Shown in pieces: positions 23,603 to 34,125 of a stretch of DNA of 64,000 nucleotides. The position numbers and the translations under genes are program-made. Positions within the stretch are counted from its first letter, which is position 1; every line of letters starts with the position of its first letter. Source of the stretch: Schistocerca nitens (taxonomy: Eukaryota; Arthropoda; Insecta; Orthoptera; Acrididae); contig NC_064615.1 in the NCBI RefSeq assembly GCF_023898315.1, positions 1,185,087,413-1,185,151,412 on the forward strand. The letters run 5' to 3'. Under the pieces are notes generated by a model, which saw nothing but the letters and a program-made list of their open reading frames with translations, searched no databases and was not told the origin of the DNA.

Positions 23603-23669
23603 CATAATGCAGCGACCAATCAGCCTTTGGAAGCTGCTGTTCCAAAGACTCATTGGTCACTGCATTATG
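23603..23669 (-). ncRNA. 67-nt near-perfect hairpin, pre-miRNA-like
   Basis: Arms 23603-23632 and 23640-23669 are 30 nt each and match at 27 positions around a 7-nt GCTGCTG loop. In a - strand transcript two of the three mismatches become G-U wobbles, leaving one true mismatch. That size, loop and pairing fit an animal miRNA precursor or the stem of a small foldback element. No conserved miRNA seed is recognised. The sequence contains CCAAT on both arms. Strand and function are inference; only the inverted repeat is directly seen. Confidence 0.45.
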
Positions 23670-24260
23670 ATGAGCAAATTTAAGGATACAGGGTACTTAC
23701 AAATGGTGAAAAAATCGAAAGATTTTATGGCTTTATTAAATTCTATAATCCTTCCTGATTACATTCATATATACATTCTAGGGTTTCAAGTGAAAAATGA
23801 CCTATATATACCAAATTTTAAAGTTACAGTCGTGTATGCCACCACGCCCAATTTATTTGTGTTACAGAAACCAGTATTATTTAGAAAAGAATCGTGAACT
23901 TTCTGTTTCCAGCGATTATACGAATGATACATTGTATATGATGGTAATAGTGCAGGTTTCTAGGGTGTGTAAATGATTATCTTTTCTAGTATTTACTTTT
24001 GTTTCGCCGAAGCAGTTTGTTCACATGTTTCTCAATGTTTGTTACCCAAGTGCTACATATATTTGTGGAAGTACATAACCTTTAGTGTGCAATAAATACG
24101 AACGATGTTGCGCATCAAGAAATTCAATAAAAGGGAATTCTGTGGTAACCAGTTCACAAACAAAGCAATGTATGCTATGTATCAGTTCTTTAGGAAACAA
24201 ACTCCCACATGCCATGCCTACTGGTGATGCAAATTTTTGTGTTAACAATGACGTTTTGTA

Positions 24261-25640
24261 GTGGAGTTGTTGTTGATGATGTGGGCGAAATGTAAACAAT
24301 GTGATGGTGTAGGTTGTCTGGAAATAACTGAACAACAAAGTAGCAGGAAGCGTTTAACGTCAAAATTAGTTGTTCTGTGTAGATCCTGCAATAAATCTAC
24401 CTTGAAAATGACTTCAAAGATTCTGCATAATTCATATGACATGAATTTGAAGTTAGTGTATGCAATGCATGCAATAGGAAAAGGAAAAAAAGGCTGCTCA
24501 AACGTTTTGTGGTTTGATGGACCTTCCTTCTCCTCCCAGTAGGTTTAGCAAGTACACAAAAATACTTTCAGATGCCTTGACGGTTGTGTCTAAAGCATCT
24601 ATGAAACGTGAAGTAGAAGAAACTGTAAACATTAGTGGAACCAAGCACATTGCTGTTGCGCTTGATGGGACATGGCAATGTCGAAGACATTGTTCCTTGA
24701 ATGGTGTTGTAATTGCTACTTCTCTGGAAAATGGGAAAGTTGTTGATGTTGAGTGCTAATCTATGTACTGCCACACCTGCCATAGTAACACTGAAGGACA
24801 TATTGAACATCAGTGTTCTAAGAATTATGATGGTTACAGTGGAAGTATGCAGTGTGATGGAGCTCTAAAAATATTTCAGAGGTCGGTGCCCGTTTATAAC
24901 ATTAGATATACAAAGTACCTAGGTGATGGGGACTCTAAAGCTTTCAATAAAATTAATGTGTTCAATGTTTATGGTGATACCTTGGTAACAAAACTGGAGT
25001 GTTGTGGACATGTGTAAAAAAAGGATGAGTTCTAGATTAACGAAGCTATGAAGAGAAATGAAAGCAAAGTTGTCATATGATGGAAAATCTCTGTCTGTCC
25101 GAGGCAGATTGAGAGAAACTGAAATAGACCTTCTTCAGAGTTATTATGCACTGGGCATTAGACAAACTGCACCTCTGATTTATGTTACAGCATTGAGAAA
25201 AGCTTTATGGGTAACCTACTTTCATAATCCACAGATGACCACCCTGTTCACGGACATTGCACTAATGGAGCAAATACTTGGTGTGGTTACCAAAAAGCAA
25301 AATAAAGTGACCATATATACCATCATAAGCATTCTCTTCCTGAGCCTGTTATGAATGAAATAAAATCAATTTTAGAGACCTGAGTAATCCTGTTTTCCAT
25401 AGTAAATGTCTTCATGGGGACACTCAGAATACAAATGAAAGTTTCAACCAGTGTGTATGGGAAAGATTATCCACAAATGTGTTTGTGGGAGTAAATACAT
25501 TAAAATTTGGTGTACTAGATGCAGTGATATGTTTCAATGATGGAGTGATAGGAAGCTTGGAAGTCCTTAGAAATTTAAGCATAAAATGTGGCTCTAATAT
25601 AGAAGATAAATTGCTTGCATGTGACATAACAAGTGCATGA
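24261..25640 (+). pseudogene. Mutator-like (MULE) transposase relic
   Basis: Successive + strand frames give the pattern of the Mutator-like transposase domain found in arthropod proteins. 24261-24539 has CKQCDGVGCLEI, LCRSCNKS and LKLVYAMHAIGKGKKG. 24514-24759 has AVALDGTWQCRRHCSLNGVV and LENGKVVDVEC. 24763-25017 has YCHTCHSNTEGH, YDGYSGSMQCDGALKIFQRS, YTKYLGDGDSKAFNKI and ECCGHV. 25058-25354 follows, then about 25405-25640 has CLHGDTQNTNESFNQ and DAVICFNDG. The aspartates in DGTWQ and GDGDSK and the NESFNQ block are the conserved landmarks. Frame changes and stops at 24540, 24759 and 25016 make it inactive. I could not identify terminal inverted repeats. Confidence 0.85.
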
Positions 25641-26389
25641 ACCTGAAAGATTCGCTCTTCAAGTTACCAAAGAAGCTAGAAGTGCTAAAAGGAATCCCAA
25701 GAGGAAGCTTGAAGATGAAGAAATGCTGCATGATGAAGACTATGATTCAGGAATGTTCTGAGGCACCGTTTAATTGGACTCATATCTTCATTCGCAATTT
25801 CTCTGCAAGTTGTATTTTTTTTAATTCAGGTACAAATATTTCCTAAAGTTTATAAAGCATAGCTCTAATTTTTTTCTGTAACTTGCAATAGTCCATACTT
25901 ATGTAGTAGACTTAAGCTTTACTGCAGAATCAACTAAATTATAGAAAAAATAGTATTTTTATTTGGGAAAAAAGTATAAAAATTAAAATGTAGGATGTGA
26001 TATTTTTTATCCTTTTAATATACATAATAGGTGGAATTAAATAGGTCTAGTACCTCAGCCATCATATCATGCATATCCAGTAAAAATTTGGTCTTCTTCA
26101 AATGTATAGCATTGGATTAAATGGTACCCCAATTTCAGGAAGCGTTTTGGATAAAAATTGCATCAATTTCATTGTAATTTTTTTAATAACCCTAAGCAGG
26201 TTCAAAAATATTCAAAATACTTCTGATTTGTTTAGAAAGTGTGCTGCATTACCTGATATCAACAAAAAATCCGTAAAACATATACATTATAAACAGTGCC
26301 TGAAATAAATAGGTGTTGATTTTTACATAACCTTGAGCCAGAAAAGGACCATGTATCCTTAATATTCTTCATTGAAGAAATGTTACTTT
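25641..26389. other. No gene recognised
   Basis: Very AT-rich. 25641-25750 may hold the lysine-rich tail of the Mutator-like transposase (KKLEVLKGIPRGS). The rest holds nothing I can support, although the left end may contain very degraded C-terminal hAT sequence. Confidence 0.4.
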
Positions 26390-27056
26390 CACAAATGTCT
26401 GTTGATCCAGAAAATACTTTTTAAGAACAAAGTCTGCAAGTTTGGGAAGCAATATTATGGCATGATTTCAAAAATTACTGCATCTCTTTCTGTTCTGAAT
26501 AGCATGAATGGATTACTTTGCAAACTGCAGACTTCTTTTTGAAGATCACTTCTAACACTTTCAAGACTAATTTTCATTGAAATCTTAAAGACAATGTTAT
26601 CCATCTCTTAACATTTAAAATCTTGAAAACGGCTCTGAAACTCATTGGAGAATTCATCAATAATGGAAGTAAATCTTGAAAATTTTCGTTCCACATATTC
26701 GTACTTCAGTTTACAGGAACTCAGGAACTTGTTCAGTTCCAATATAAGCCCGCACTGGAATCCATTAATATTTTTAGTAATGTCAAAAATAATGCATTCC
26801 GTTCCTTGCAAAGACAAATTCAAATTATTGAAATTATTAGTAAAACCAGTTAGAAATGCTAATTCTGACAAAAAAGTGAATCCTTCGGCTTATTTTCAAA
26901 TTACTTCTTCATTCAAAAAGCTGAAAATCTTTTTCTGAGCGAAAAAAAGAGCTAAGTATTTTCCTGCACTCAACCAACGAATGTCGGAATGAAGGAGCAA
27001 ATCTTCATATTCCAAATCAATTTCTTCCCAAAACTATTTAAATTTTCTATGAGACA
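26390..27056 (-). pseudogene. hAT-type transposase relic (GTF2IRD2/EPM2AIP1-like)
   Basis: Minus-strand translation from 27056 gives SHRKFK, FWEEIDLEYEDLLLHSDIRW, LSAGKYLALFFA, then SELAFLTGFTNNFNNLNLSL and QG (26871-26800), IDEFSNEFQSRFQDF (about 26640) and CFPNLQTLF (about 26450). DIRWLS.GK.L, ELAFLTD.T.H.N.LN..LQG and FPNL are hallmarks of the hAT-derived family that includes GTF2IRD2- and EPM2AIP1-like proteins. In-frame stops at about 27042, 26912 and 26906 show decay. The N-terminal zinc-finger part is not found. This could have been a host gene derived from hAT, but the stops argue for a dead copy. Confidence 0.8.
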
Positions 27057-28682
27057 ATCATCGGTTTTCTCCTGGAATTAGATTAGTAAAGCATTTCAGG
27101 CTGCATTCTGATTAGTTTTTCATATAGTGCTTCCTGATTATAATAAAATGAAAAGTTGAACAATTTATTGCGCTTTTACTTAACTGACCAACAAAGTCAT
27201 TTTCGCTTCTCACCGCAACTATGCAACATTGGTGCAAATTGCAGAGCACTTTTTACAACCACGAATTTTAACTGCATTACAAATATCCAAACTTGTTGTT
27301 CTAAGTAACACAACTAAAGCTAGTAACATACAGAAAAGTCGTCCATTATTAGACGAATAGAAATTAATAGTTTACTAAGGTCTGTTCGATCACTAGTCTC
27401 GTTCTCCTACAAGTTGTTGTCAAGTCTTTTAAGGATGGCTCCAATATCAAGTATCGATACATCTGATATCTCTACATGAAATGCATATGGAGTCGGAATA
27501 TGACATTATCGATATGCTGAAATTGGTTGTCTAAATACAATGCCTCCTAAAACGTATGGCTGGTTGGCGATTTTCCTTGGTGAAAAGAATAATACGGACA
27601 GTTTGCAACTAAATTTTAGTTTCTTTTTATGCTGTGTCCCATAACAAGAACTCAACGTTTTACTGTGTTACATGACAAAGTGTCATAAATGCTCAGCAGT
27701 ATCATTGTAACCAAATGCTTCTACCATTTCTAGTTCACATTCTTTCACAAGTACGCCATTGCTGAAAGATTTTTGACGTTTTGCTGGTTTTAAACATATC
27801 GCATACAACGCAGTTAAACTGCTTTCCTTAAACTTGATTGTTCAGGGAACTTTTTAATCTGTTTCTTTTACTTATCTACTAATGCTCGTCGTCTCTAAGA
27901 TGTTTCAAGGAATTAAGAGAACTGCTGAGCAATATTACTACCTTTGTTTAGACTTGAGCATTTATTGCATATTAAACACTGGGGTTTTTCATCAGAATTA
28001 TGTGCAAAAGTACTTAGTCTCCTAAAGAAATACTTAGTCTCCACCTCCTCACTGAAAACACTGTTTTCAGTATTCTTTCATTTCGACATTATTGAGAACA
28101 GTAATAGAATAATAGCCACGGTAATAACCACAATCAAATTCACAATAATAGCCAGAGTATCAACCAAAACGACAATGTGAACGATAGCACAACATTATTG
28201 AGATTAAATCTGAACAAAACACTGAGAGTAAGTGGACTAACAAAACGGCTATGCATCTTCTAAGTCGGACAGCCATTGAACATGTGACAGACTGAGCTTT
28301 CACAAATAAGTTTGGACGTCCCACTCTATTACTGATAAAAAAGTGAACTGTAGGCTGCAGCGAGGCCGTGATGGTACGATGCGAGTAGAATTGGAAGGGG
28401 GAGCAATCGCTGGAGGTGAATGGCTCCTGAGCCACACTTTGTCAGGCCTGATATACAGTTTTGCACATCACATAGGCCCCCTGCATACAGAAATGTATTT
28501 TGTAATATAGCATGTAACTAAATTGCTGTTAACAATTGGCACTAAGTAGTTATATTCATTAAGCAAGGACTTAGAGGCTGTATGTTAATAGCAGTTTAGT
28601 TAGATGACATATTAAAAATATGTTCCTGCACGTAGTATGTGATGTTCAGTTCCATGTATGCAGATTTTCGGTGTGTATGTGG

Positions 28683-28683
<1 letters not shown>
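27057..28683. other. No gene recognised
   Basis: AT-rich, with short frames only. The - strand frame 28435-28160 (91 codons) has no recognisable domain and no supporting context. Confidence 0.45.

Positions 28684-28728
<45 letters not shown>
28684..28728. repeat. (TG)n microsatellite
   Basis: An uninterrupted 45-nt TG/GT dinucleotide run, likely polymorphic in length. Confidence 0.98.
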
Positions 28729-28729
<1 letters not shown>

Positions 28730-29239
28730 ACGAAATAGTTTTTAAATATGATGTACATTTCACCAAAGCAATTATGTAATGTAACAGAAATTATAATGTG
28801 CAGACTGTAACTATGTTAAATGAGTGGTTTTACCTTTTCACTTTTGTTCATATTATTATTACAGGTATTTCAAAATGCTCACAAGATGAAACTGGCAGGC
28901 AATGTACTGCAATACGTGATTAAATGAATGTCATCTTCTATAAAGAATTGGATATTTGAAATGATTTTACAATTTAGAAACTGATGTTCATTGTCTCTGA
29001 CCTTCATGGTGTTGCAGTTTCAATTGCCAGAAGCGTTGTAACTCAGCCTGTTGTTCTTGGGATAATGGCGACCTTTCAAAGTATAACAGTTGTGAATATA
29101 GTTGGAGTGAGTAACGTATCTGTATTTGCTATATGCTGACTGAGTCTGACATTTTTTCTTCATAATTAAAATAAACACTTTAAATACCATAGACTAGTAC
29201 AGGGGCACACTAATGCAGAACATACGCTGCGTATTTGAA

Positions 29240-31335
29240 TCAGATATGGAAATGTAAGCTGTATGACGGAAGAAACTCACGCAAGAGATAAATACATAAA
29301 AAATGTAAGAGGACAGATTAAAAGACTGGAAAGATACCTACCAGCCACAGCTTTAGTTAGGAGGAGTAATGATCCAGAAACAGTGAAACAATATACAAAC
29401 TACTGCACTGTATTAACTGATATTATTGAAAAGTCAAGAAGTATGTGCATTATGTCTGAGATTAGCACATCTGATAATAAACTTGAAACAATCTGGAATA
29501 TTGTTAAAAGGGAAACAGGGCAACTAAGAGCACAGGAAAACTGTATTTCTATCAAACTCAATGAAAAGTTTACTAACAAGAAGTCAGAAGTAGAAAACAT
29601 TTTCAATAATTATTTGTAAGTGTTGTAGAGAAAATAGGATCCAGCTAATCATTAGAAAATGCAAGGCACTATACAGAAGAGGCAATACCTATGCAATTTG
29701 ATAAAACTGAAATTCAATCCTCCTCTCCTCCTGAAATAAGGAAAATGATAAATTCACTCAAAAGTAAAAGCTCACATGGAATTGGTGTCATTTCCAAGAG
29801 AGTACTAAAAGCTTCTTCCCATCAGATAAGTAGGATTCTCAGCCACATATGTAGTAGCTCACTGAAATGGGGCGTTTTTCCACATAGGCTGAAATATGCC
29901 ATTGTTAAACCACTGCATAAAAAATGGGTTAGGTCTGATGCTACCAACAACTGCCCAATTTCACTTCTGAAAAATGTAGCCAGAATTCTTGAAAAAGTAA
30001 TTAAATCACGAATAGCATCACATATTTGAAAAAAGTGAACTACCAAAAAAATGGCAGTTTGGTTTTCAGATAAGCTTTTCAACAGAAAATGCTGTATCTG
30101 ATATTAAATGTATTGAATAACCGAGCATTATCCATTGGGATATTTTGTGATCTCTCAAATGCTTTTAATTGTGTGAATCATGAAATTCTTCTAGATAAGC
30201 TTAAGTATTGTGGTATGAGTGGGACAGTGCACAAATGGTTTATTTCATATTTAACTGCAAGAATGCAGAAGGTTGAAATTAGTAGTGCACATAGTCTGCA
30301 AAAATCGGCAGAATCCTATAACTGGGGAGGTATAACTGGTGGGTATATCCCACAGGGTACAGTCTCAGGTCCCTTTTTGTTCTTAATATATATTAATGAC
30401 TTGCCATTCTGCATTCATGAAGATGCAAAACTAGTTCTTTTTGCTCATGACACAAGTATAATAATCACACTCAACAAACAAGAATCAGCTGAGGAAATTC
30501 TAAATAATGTCTTCCAGAAAATTATTAAGTGGTTCTCTGCAAATGGACTCTCACTAAATTTTGAGAAAACACAGTATATACAATTCTGTACAGTAAATGG
30601 CGTAACACCATAGACTATGAACAGAAGTCTGTTGCTAAGGCAGAATATTCAAAATTTCTGGGTGTGCACTGATGATAAATTGAAATGGAAGAAGCACATT
30701 GATGATCCTCTGAAACGGTTAGGTTCAGCTACTTACACTATTAGGGTTATTGCAATTTTTGGTGATAAACATAACAATAAATTAGCTTACTCTACCTATT
30801 TTCATTCACTGCTTTCATATGGCATCATATTTTGGGGTAATTCATCACTAAGAGAAAAAGTATCCATGGCACAAAAGCATGTAATCGCAATAATAGCTGG
30901 AGTCCAACCAATATCACCTTGCTGATATTTATTTAAGGAACTTGGGCTATTCACAGTACCTTCGCAATACATATATTCACTTATGAAATTTGTTATTGAT
31001 AACCCATCCCAATTCAAAAGTAACAGCGAAGTGCATAGCTAGAACACTAGAAGAATGGATGATCTTCACTATTTTGAATTAAATCTGACTTTGGCTGCTA
31101 CAAAAATCTTTGGTCATTTGACAATTAGCATTAAAAGTCTGGCAGATAGCCAACCAACATTTATAAACAAATTAAAAGAATTTCTGAGTGACAACTCCTA
31201 CTCTATAGCTGAATTTATATTTTATAGTTGAATTATTATTTTGTGTAAAGAAAACATGTGTTAAAGTGACATGTCCCATAACATTACAAAATGTCATATT
31301 CGTGATCTATGGAACAAGTATTAATGTATGTGTGT
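29240..31335 (+). pseudogene. 5'-truncated LINE with RT, SGNH-LINE lineage
   Basis: Endonuclease is absent; the copy starts in the linker before the RT. 29263-29619 encodes IKNVRGQIKRLERYLP and LETIWNIVKRETG. 29691-30029 has RT fingers (NSLKSKSSHGIGVISKRVLK, KYAIVKPLHKK, CPISLLKNVARILEK). 30089-30613 has the palm (FCDLSNAFNCVNHEILLDKL, GYIPQGTVSGPFLFLIYIND, LFAHDTSIIIT). 30617-30925 has the thumb (DDKLKWKKHID, YGIIFWGNSS). The catalytic FADD reads FAHD, so the first active-site aspartate is lost. A last coding piece ends with SIAEFIFYS near 31230, and the 3' UTR contains GATCTATGGAACAAGTA, like the LINE at 40.7 kb (GATCTACGGGACAAATA). Frameshifts separate all pieces. Confidence 0.88.
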
Positions 31336-31399
31336 ATACATGTACAGAGAATCACCTAATTTATTTATCATTCAGCTAAATGCTAGACAGTCTACAGAG

Positions 31400-31692
31400 G
31401 TACTCAGAAATGTTGCAACAAACTCCTAGGGGTAATAGAGGGTGTCTTCAGGAACAGAACGAGAAAACTGACACATGTACAGAAACGTCATAAAACGACA
31501 CAATAGAGCATAGAAATTACAGACGCCAGCGTCCGACATTAGGACACCCCTTTGGCAGAAGGCGTTACATTGTGTGCTGTTGCACCATAGACAGATCGTC
31601 TCGCAATGTTGTTTATTATTCAGTGATCGTTACTGATTGCCACACTCGCCAGTGGAGGAGCTAGCTGCTGCATGGACAAGTCTTGTCTCCTA
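31400..31692. repeat. Left arm of a foldback (inverted-repeat) element
   Basis: Aligns, as reverse complement, with 32076-32340. Shared blocks include TTATTCAGTGATCGT.ACT, GAGCTAGCTGCT, GACAAG.CTTG, CTCGCAA.(G/T)TTGTTT and a GCATAGAAATTACAG-like block matching GAAATTGTAGGCGCC. Such long imperfect inverted arms are typical of foldback or MITE-type DNA elements. The outer part (AACTCCTAGGGGTAATAGAG) matches the unit of the nearby minisatellite. Confidence 0.7.
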
Positions 31693-31694
31693 TG

Positions 31695-31950
31695 AATAGC
31701 TGGAGTCCAACCAATATCACCTTGCTGATATTTTCCTTGAAAAATTAAGATAATTCTCATTGTATTGCTGATAGCGTTTGCTTAAACTTATGGACTGATT
31801 TTCTTTCAGGTTCATGAACATTTATTTTTATCTGTTATTGCTTTTTATGTTGTCAGTTCATGTACTGATACGTTCCATGACCTTGGAGATTTGCTCCTCA
31901 ATTTGGTCCTACGAACTTGACATTTAAATAAATAAATAAATAAAATAAAT
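31695..31950 (+). mobile_element. Short LINE 3' fragment between the foldback arms
   Basis: Begins with 39 bp identical to 30892-30930 (inside the LINE just upstream). It then jumps to LINE-like 3' UTR sequence (GTTCCATGACCTTGGAGATT, GGTCCTACGAACTTGACATT) and ends in (TAAA)n near 31926-31948. The 3' UTR differs from that of the LINE at 29-31.3 kb, so this is either an internally deleted second copy or a recombination product. No coding capacity. Confidence 0.65.
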
Positions 31951-32075
31951 GAATGCAATGTCCTGTTGCTTTGGTGGGTGACAGTTTCAGATACTGGTTT
32001 CCACGTTCCAGGAGAAAAATAAACAGTGGATGGAACTGTCCAAAACTATCGCCTACCAGGGCAATAGAGCATCAC

Positions 32076-32273
32076 ATTCAACGGAGGCAAGGCTTGTCTA
32101 CGAAGCAGCTAGCTCTGTCTAACCAACTGGAGATCGTGACGAGTCACGATCACTGAATAACAAACAAAGTTGCGAGGCATTCCACCTATGGCCTGTAGCC
32201 ATATATCACGTTAGCTGCTGAAGCGGTGGCCCAGTGTCAGGCGCCTACAATTTCGACACTCTGTAGCATTTTA
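32076..32273. repeat. Right arm of the foldback element
   Basis: Reverse-complement match to 31400-31692 (see that entry). It carries a small palindrome, GATCGTGACGAGTCACGATC, at 32131-32150. It runs directly into the 55-bp tandem array. Confidence 0.7.
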
Positions 32274-32658
32274 GCGTTTCCTCAGGATGCCATCTACAAC
32301 CCCTTGACATTTGTCACACAGTTAGTGGGCGTTTCCTCAGGATGCAATCTACAACCCCTTGACATTTGTCACACGGTTAGTGGGCGTTTCCTCAGGATGC
32401 AATCTACAACCCCTTGACATTTGTCACACGGTTAGTGGGCGTTTCCTCAGGATGCCATCTACAACCCCTTGACATTTGTCACACGGTTAGTGGGCGTTTC
32501 CTCAGGATGCCATCTACAACCCCTTGACATTTGCCACACGGTTAGTGGGCGTTTCCTCAGGCTGCCATCTACAACCCCTTGACATTTGTCACACAGTTAG
32601 TGGGCGTTCCCTCAGGATGCAATCTACAACCCCTTGGCGTTTGTCACACGGTTAGTGG
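32274..32658. repeat. 55-bp minisatellite, 7 units
   Basis: Unit starts GCGTTTCCTCAGGATGC fall at 32274, 32329, 32384, 32439, 32494, 32549 and 32604, exactly 55 bp apart. Each unit has the order GCGTTTCCTCAGGATGC, ATCTACAACCCCTTGACA, TTTGTCACACGGTTAGTGG. Units differ at only one to four positions (CCATC or CAATC; ACACA or ACACG). There is no unique spacer, so this is a tandem array and not CRISPR-like. The unit resembles the outer part of the inverted foldback arm at 31410-31450. Confidence 0.97.
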
Positions 32659-32663
32659 GATAC

Positions 32664-33065
32664 CTTGCACATCTACATGATTACATTTCACACTTAAATG
32701 CTTGGCAGAAGTTGCAAGGTGCATCTTTCAAAAATTACCATACCACTCAGGAAATCTGTGTGGGAGAAATGAATACATCAGTCTTTCAGAGCGAGCTATG
32801 ATTTCTCTTACTTTATCACTATGATCTTTCTTCTCCATATAAGAGAGAGACATAAAAAATTTTGGCATCAGAAAAGAAAGTTGTTGATTGAAATTTAGTT
32901 CACAGCTGTAACTCCTGTGACAAAAGTCAAAATTCTACAGCCGTGACTTACTTACACTGGCATAATCGTACCACCAGTCGTGTAAGACCCCTTACATTTG
33001 GAAACGCCTTACTTGCACACTGTCTTCCCAAGTAACGCGCAAGATACGAAAGTTAAAAAGTAATT
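32664..33065 (-). mobile_element. Old CR1-like LINE 3' end
   Basis: Starts with ACATCTACATGATTACATTT and an AAATGCTTGGCAGAAGTTGC block, the complement of the CR1-like 3' end seen at 19440-19515 (CTGCCAGGCACCTGAATGTG). It then continues with heavily diverged post-RT sequence. No open frame remains. Assigned by similarity of tail and order of blocks. Confidence 0.55.
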
Positions 33066-33639
33066 TAACTTTCTTGCATGATGTTGCTTCCTTCACCATC
33101 CCCTAAGAGCTTCAGTAACTGCTGGAAAGGAGATCTGCTGTCATTTTGCACTCGTTTGTTGGACATCCCACATCTTGCATAGTTTTTAATAAACGCATGT
33201 AGTCAGCATCATGATAAAATAAAGGGCTTAGTCTTCAAGTAAATAAAAAAAACTTTGTAAAGTGGCAAAATGTTCTTAAACAGAGCTATAGGAATCAAAT
33301 TATAGCATACAGCAATTCCTTATGGCGACTTATTTGTAGTAAAGTAACACAGCATCGTTTGAAATGATGTACAGATTTGAAAATATTGTAACTGAGGGTG
33401 TGGTCTTGCTGAGGTTCATATTATTTCAGTTTAATGATGATAATTTCTTGCATCAGTTATCGAGGGTAAATATTATGGTGAAATAGAAACACAAAACTTG
33501 TTACTTCAAAGATTTAAAACCACTCTTTGACTCTGATTAAAATCCCAAATAAATACAACAGTGTTCATGTTGATGCAGTTAAGGAGTAATGACTGCTATT
33601 CACAGTAGTAAAAATATGATTACAAAATTAAGTACCTTA
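33066..33639. other. No gene recognised
   Basis: AT-rich sequence without a supported frame, RNA or repeat. Confidence 0.4.
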
Positions 33640-34125
33640 CTGGTGAAGGGTGGACATAAACCGTCTGAAAAGCTTGTAAGGGTGTTGCAGGAAGGTTGAG
33701 CTGAGAAATAATTGTTAGAAAAATATTTGATACGTTCTACCGTTTCTGAGTTATTTAACATTGAAGTGAACCACTCAGGCCATTGTGTGTGCAGATTCAA
33801 GCACTTGCAGGTGCTAAAATGCGGTAATGCACACTTACAACTTTTTAATATTCTCATTACCAATTAAAGTACATGTTTTTCTGATGTGAGCAAAAGTTAC
33901 ATTTGTGCAGTTTGAGGGAACCAAATGAAGAAAACGTTTGACGACATTGTCCCTGGCAGACTGCTTGAATTTGCATGGATGACGACTTGATTGGCTAACT
34001 TCAATGTTAAATAACTCAGAAGCAGTGTACCGTATCGAATTTGTTTCTTAAAAATTATTTCTCAGCACGACTGCCCTGCAACATCTTCCCAAAATGTTCA
34101 CACTGTTTCTGACTACCCTGTATTT
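33640..34125. mobile_element. MITE-like element with long terminal inverted repeats
   Basis: 33645-33830 and 33925-34122 are imperfect reverse complements over about 190 bp. Shared blocks are AGGGT, GTGTTGCAGG, GCTGAGAAATAAT, ATTTGATACG.T, TTCTGAGTTATTTAACATTG and AAGTGAACCA/AAGTTAGCCA. A loop of about 100 bp has no frame. Short total length (about 485 bp), long TIRs and no transposase fit a non-autonomous DNA element. Outer ends look like AGGGT...ACCCT. The target duplication was not resolved, so the superfamily is unknown. Confidence 0.75.

Noticed and set aside
28160-28435. 91-codon - strand frame
   Set aside because: No recognisable motif, no context, and average composition for chance frames.
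32274-32658. Regular 55-bp spacing resembling a CRISPR array
   Set aside because: The whole 55-bp unit repeats with only one to four differences; there are no unique spacers, and the setting is an animal genome.
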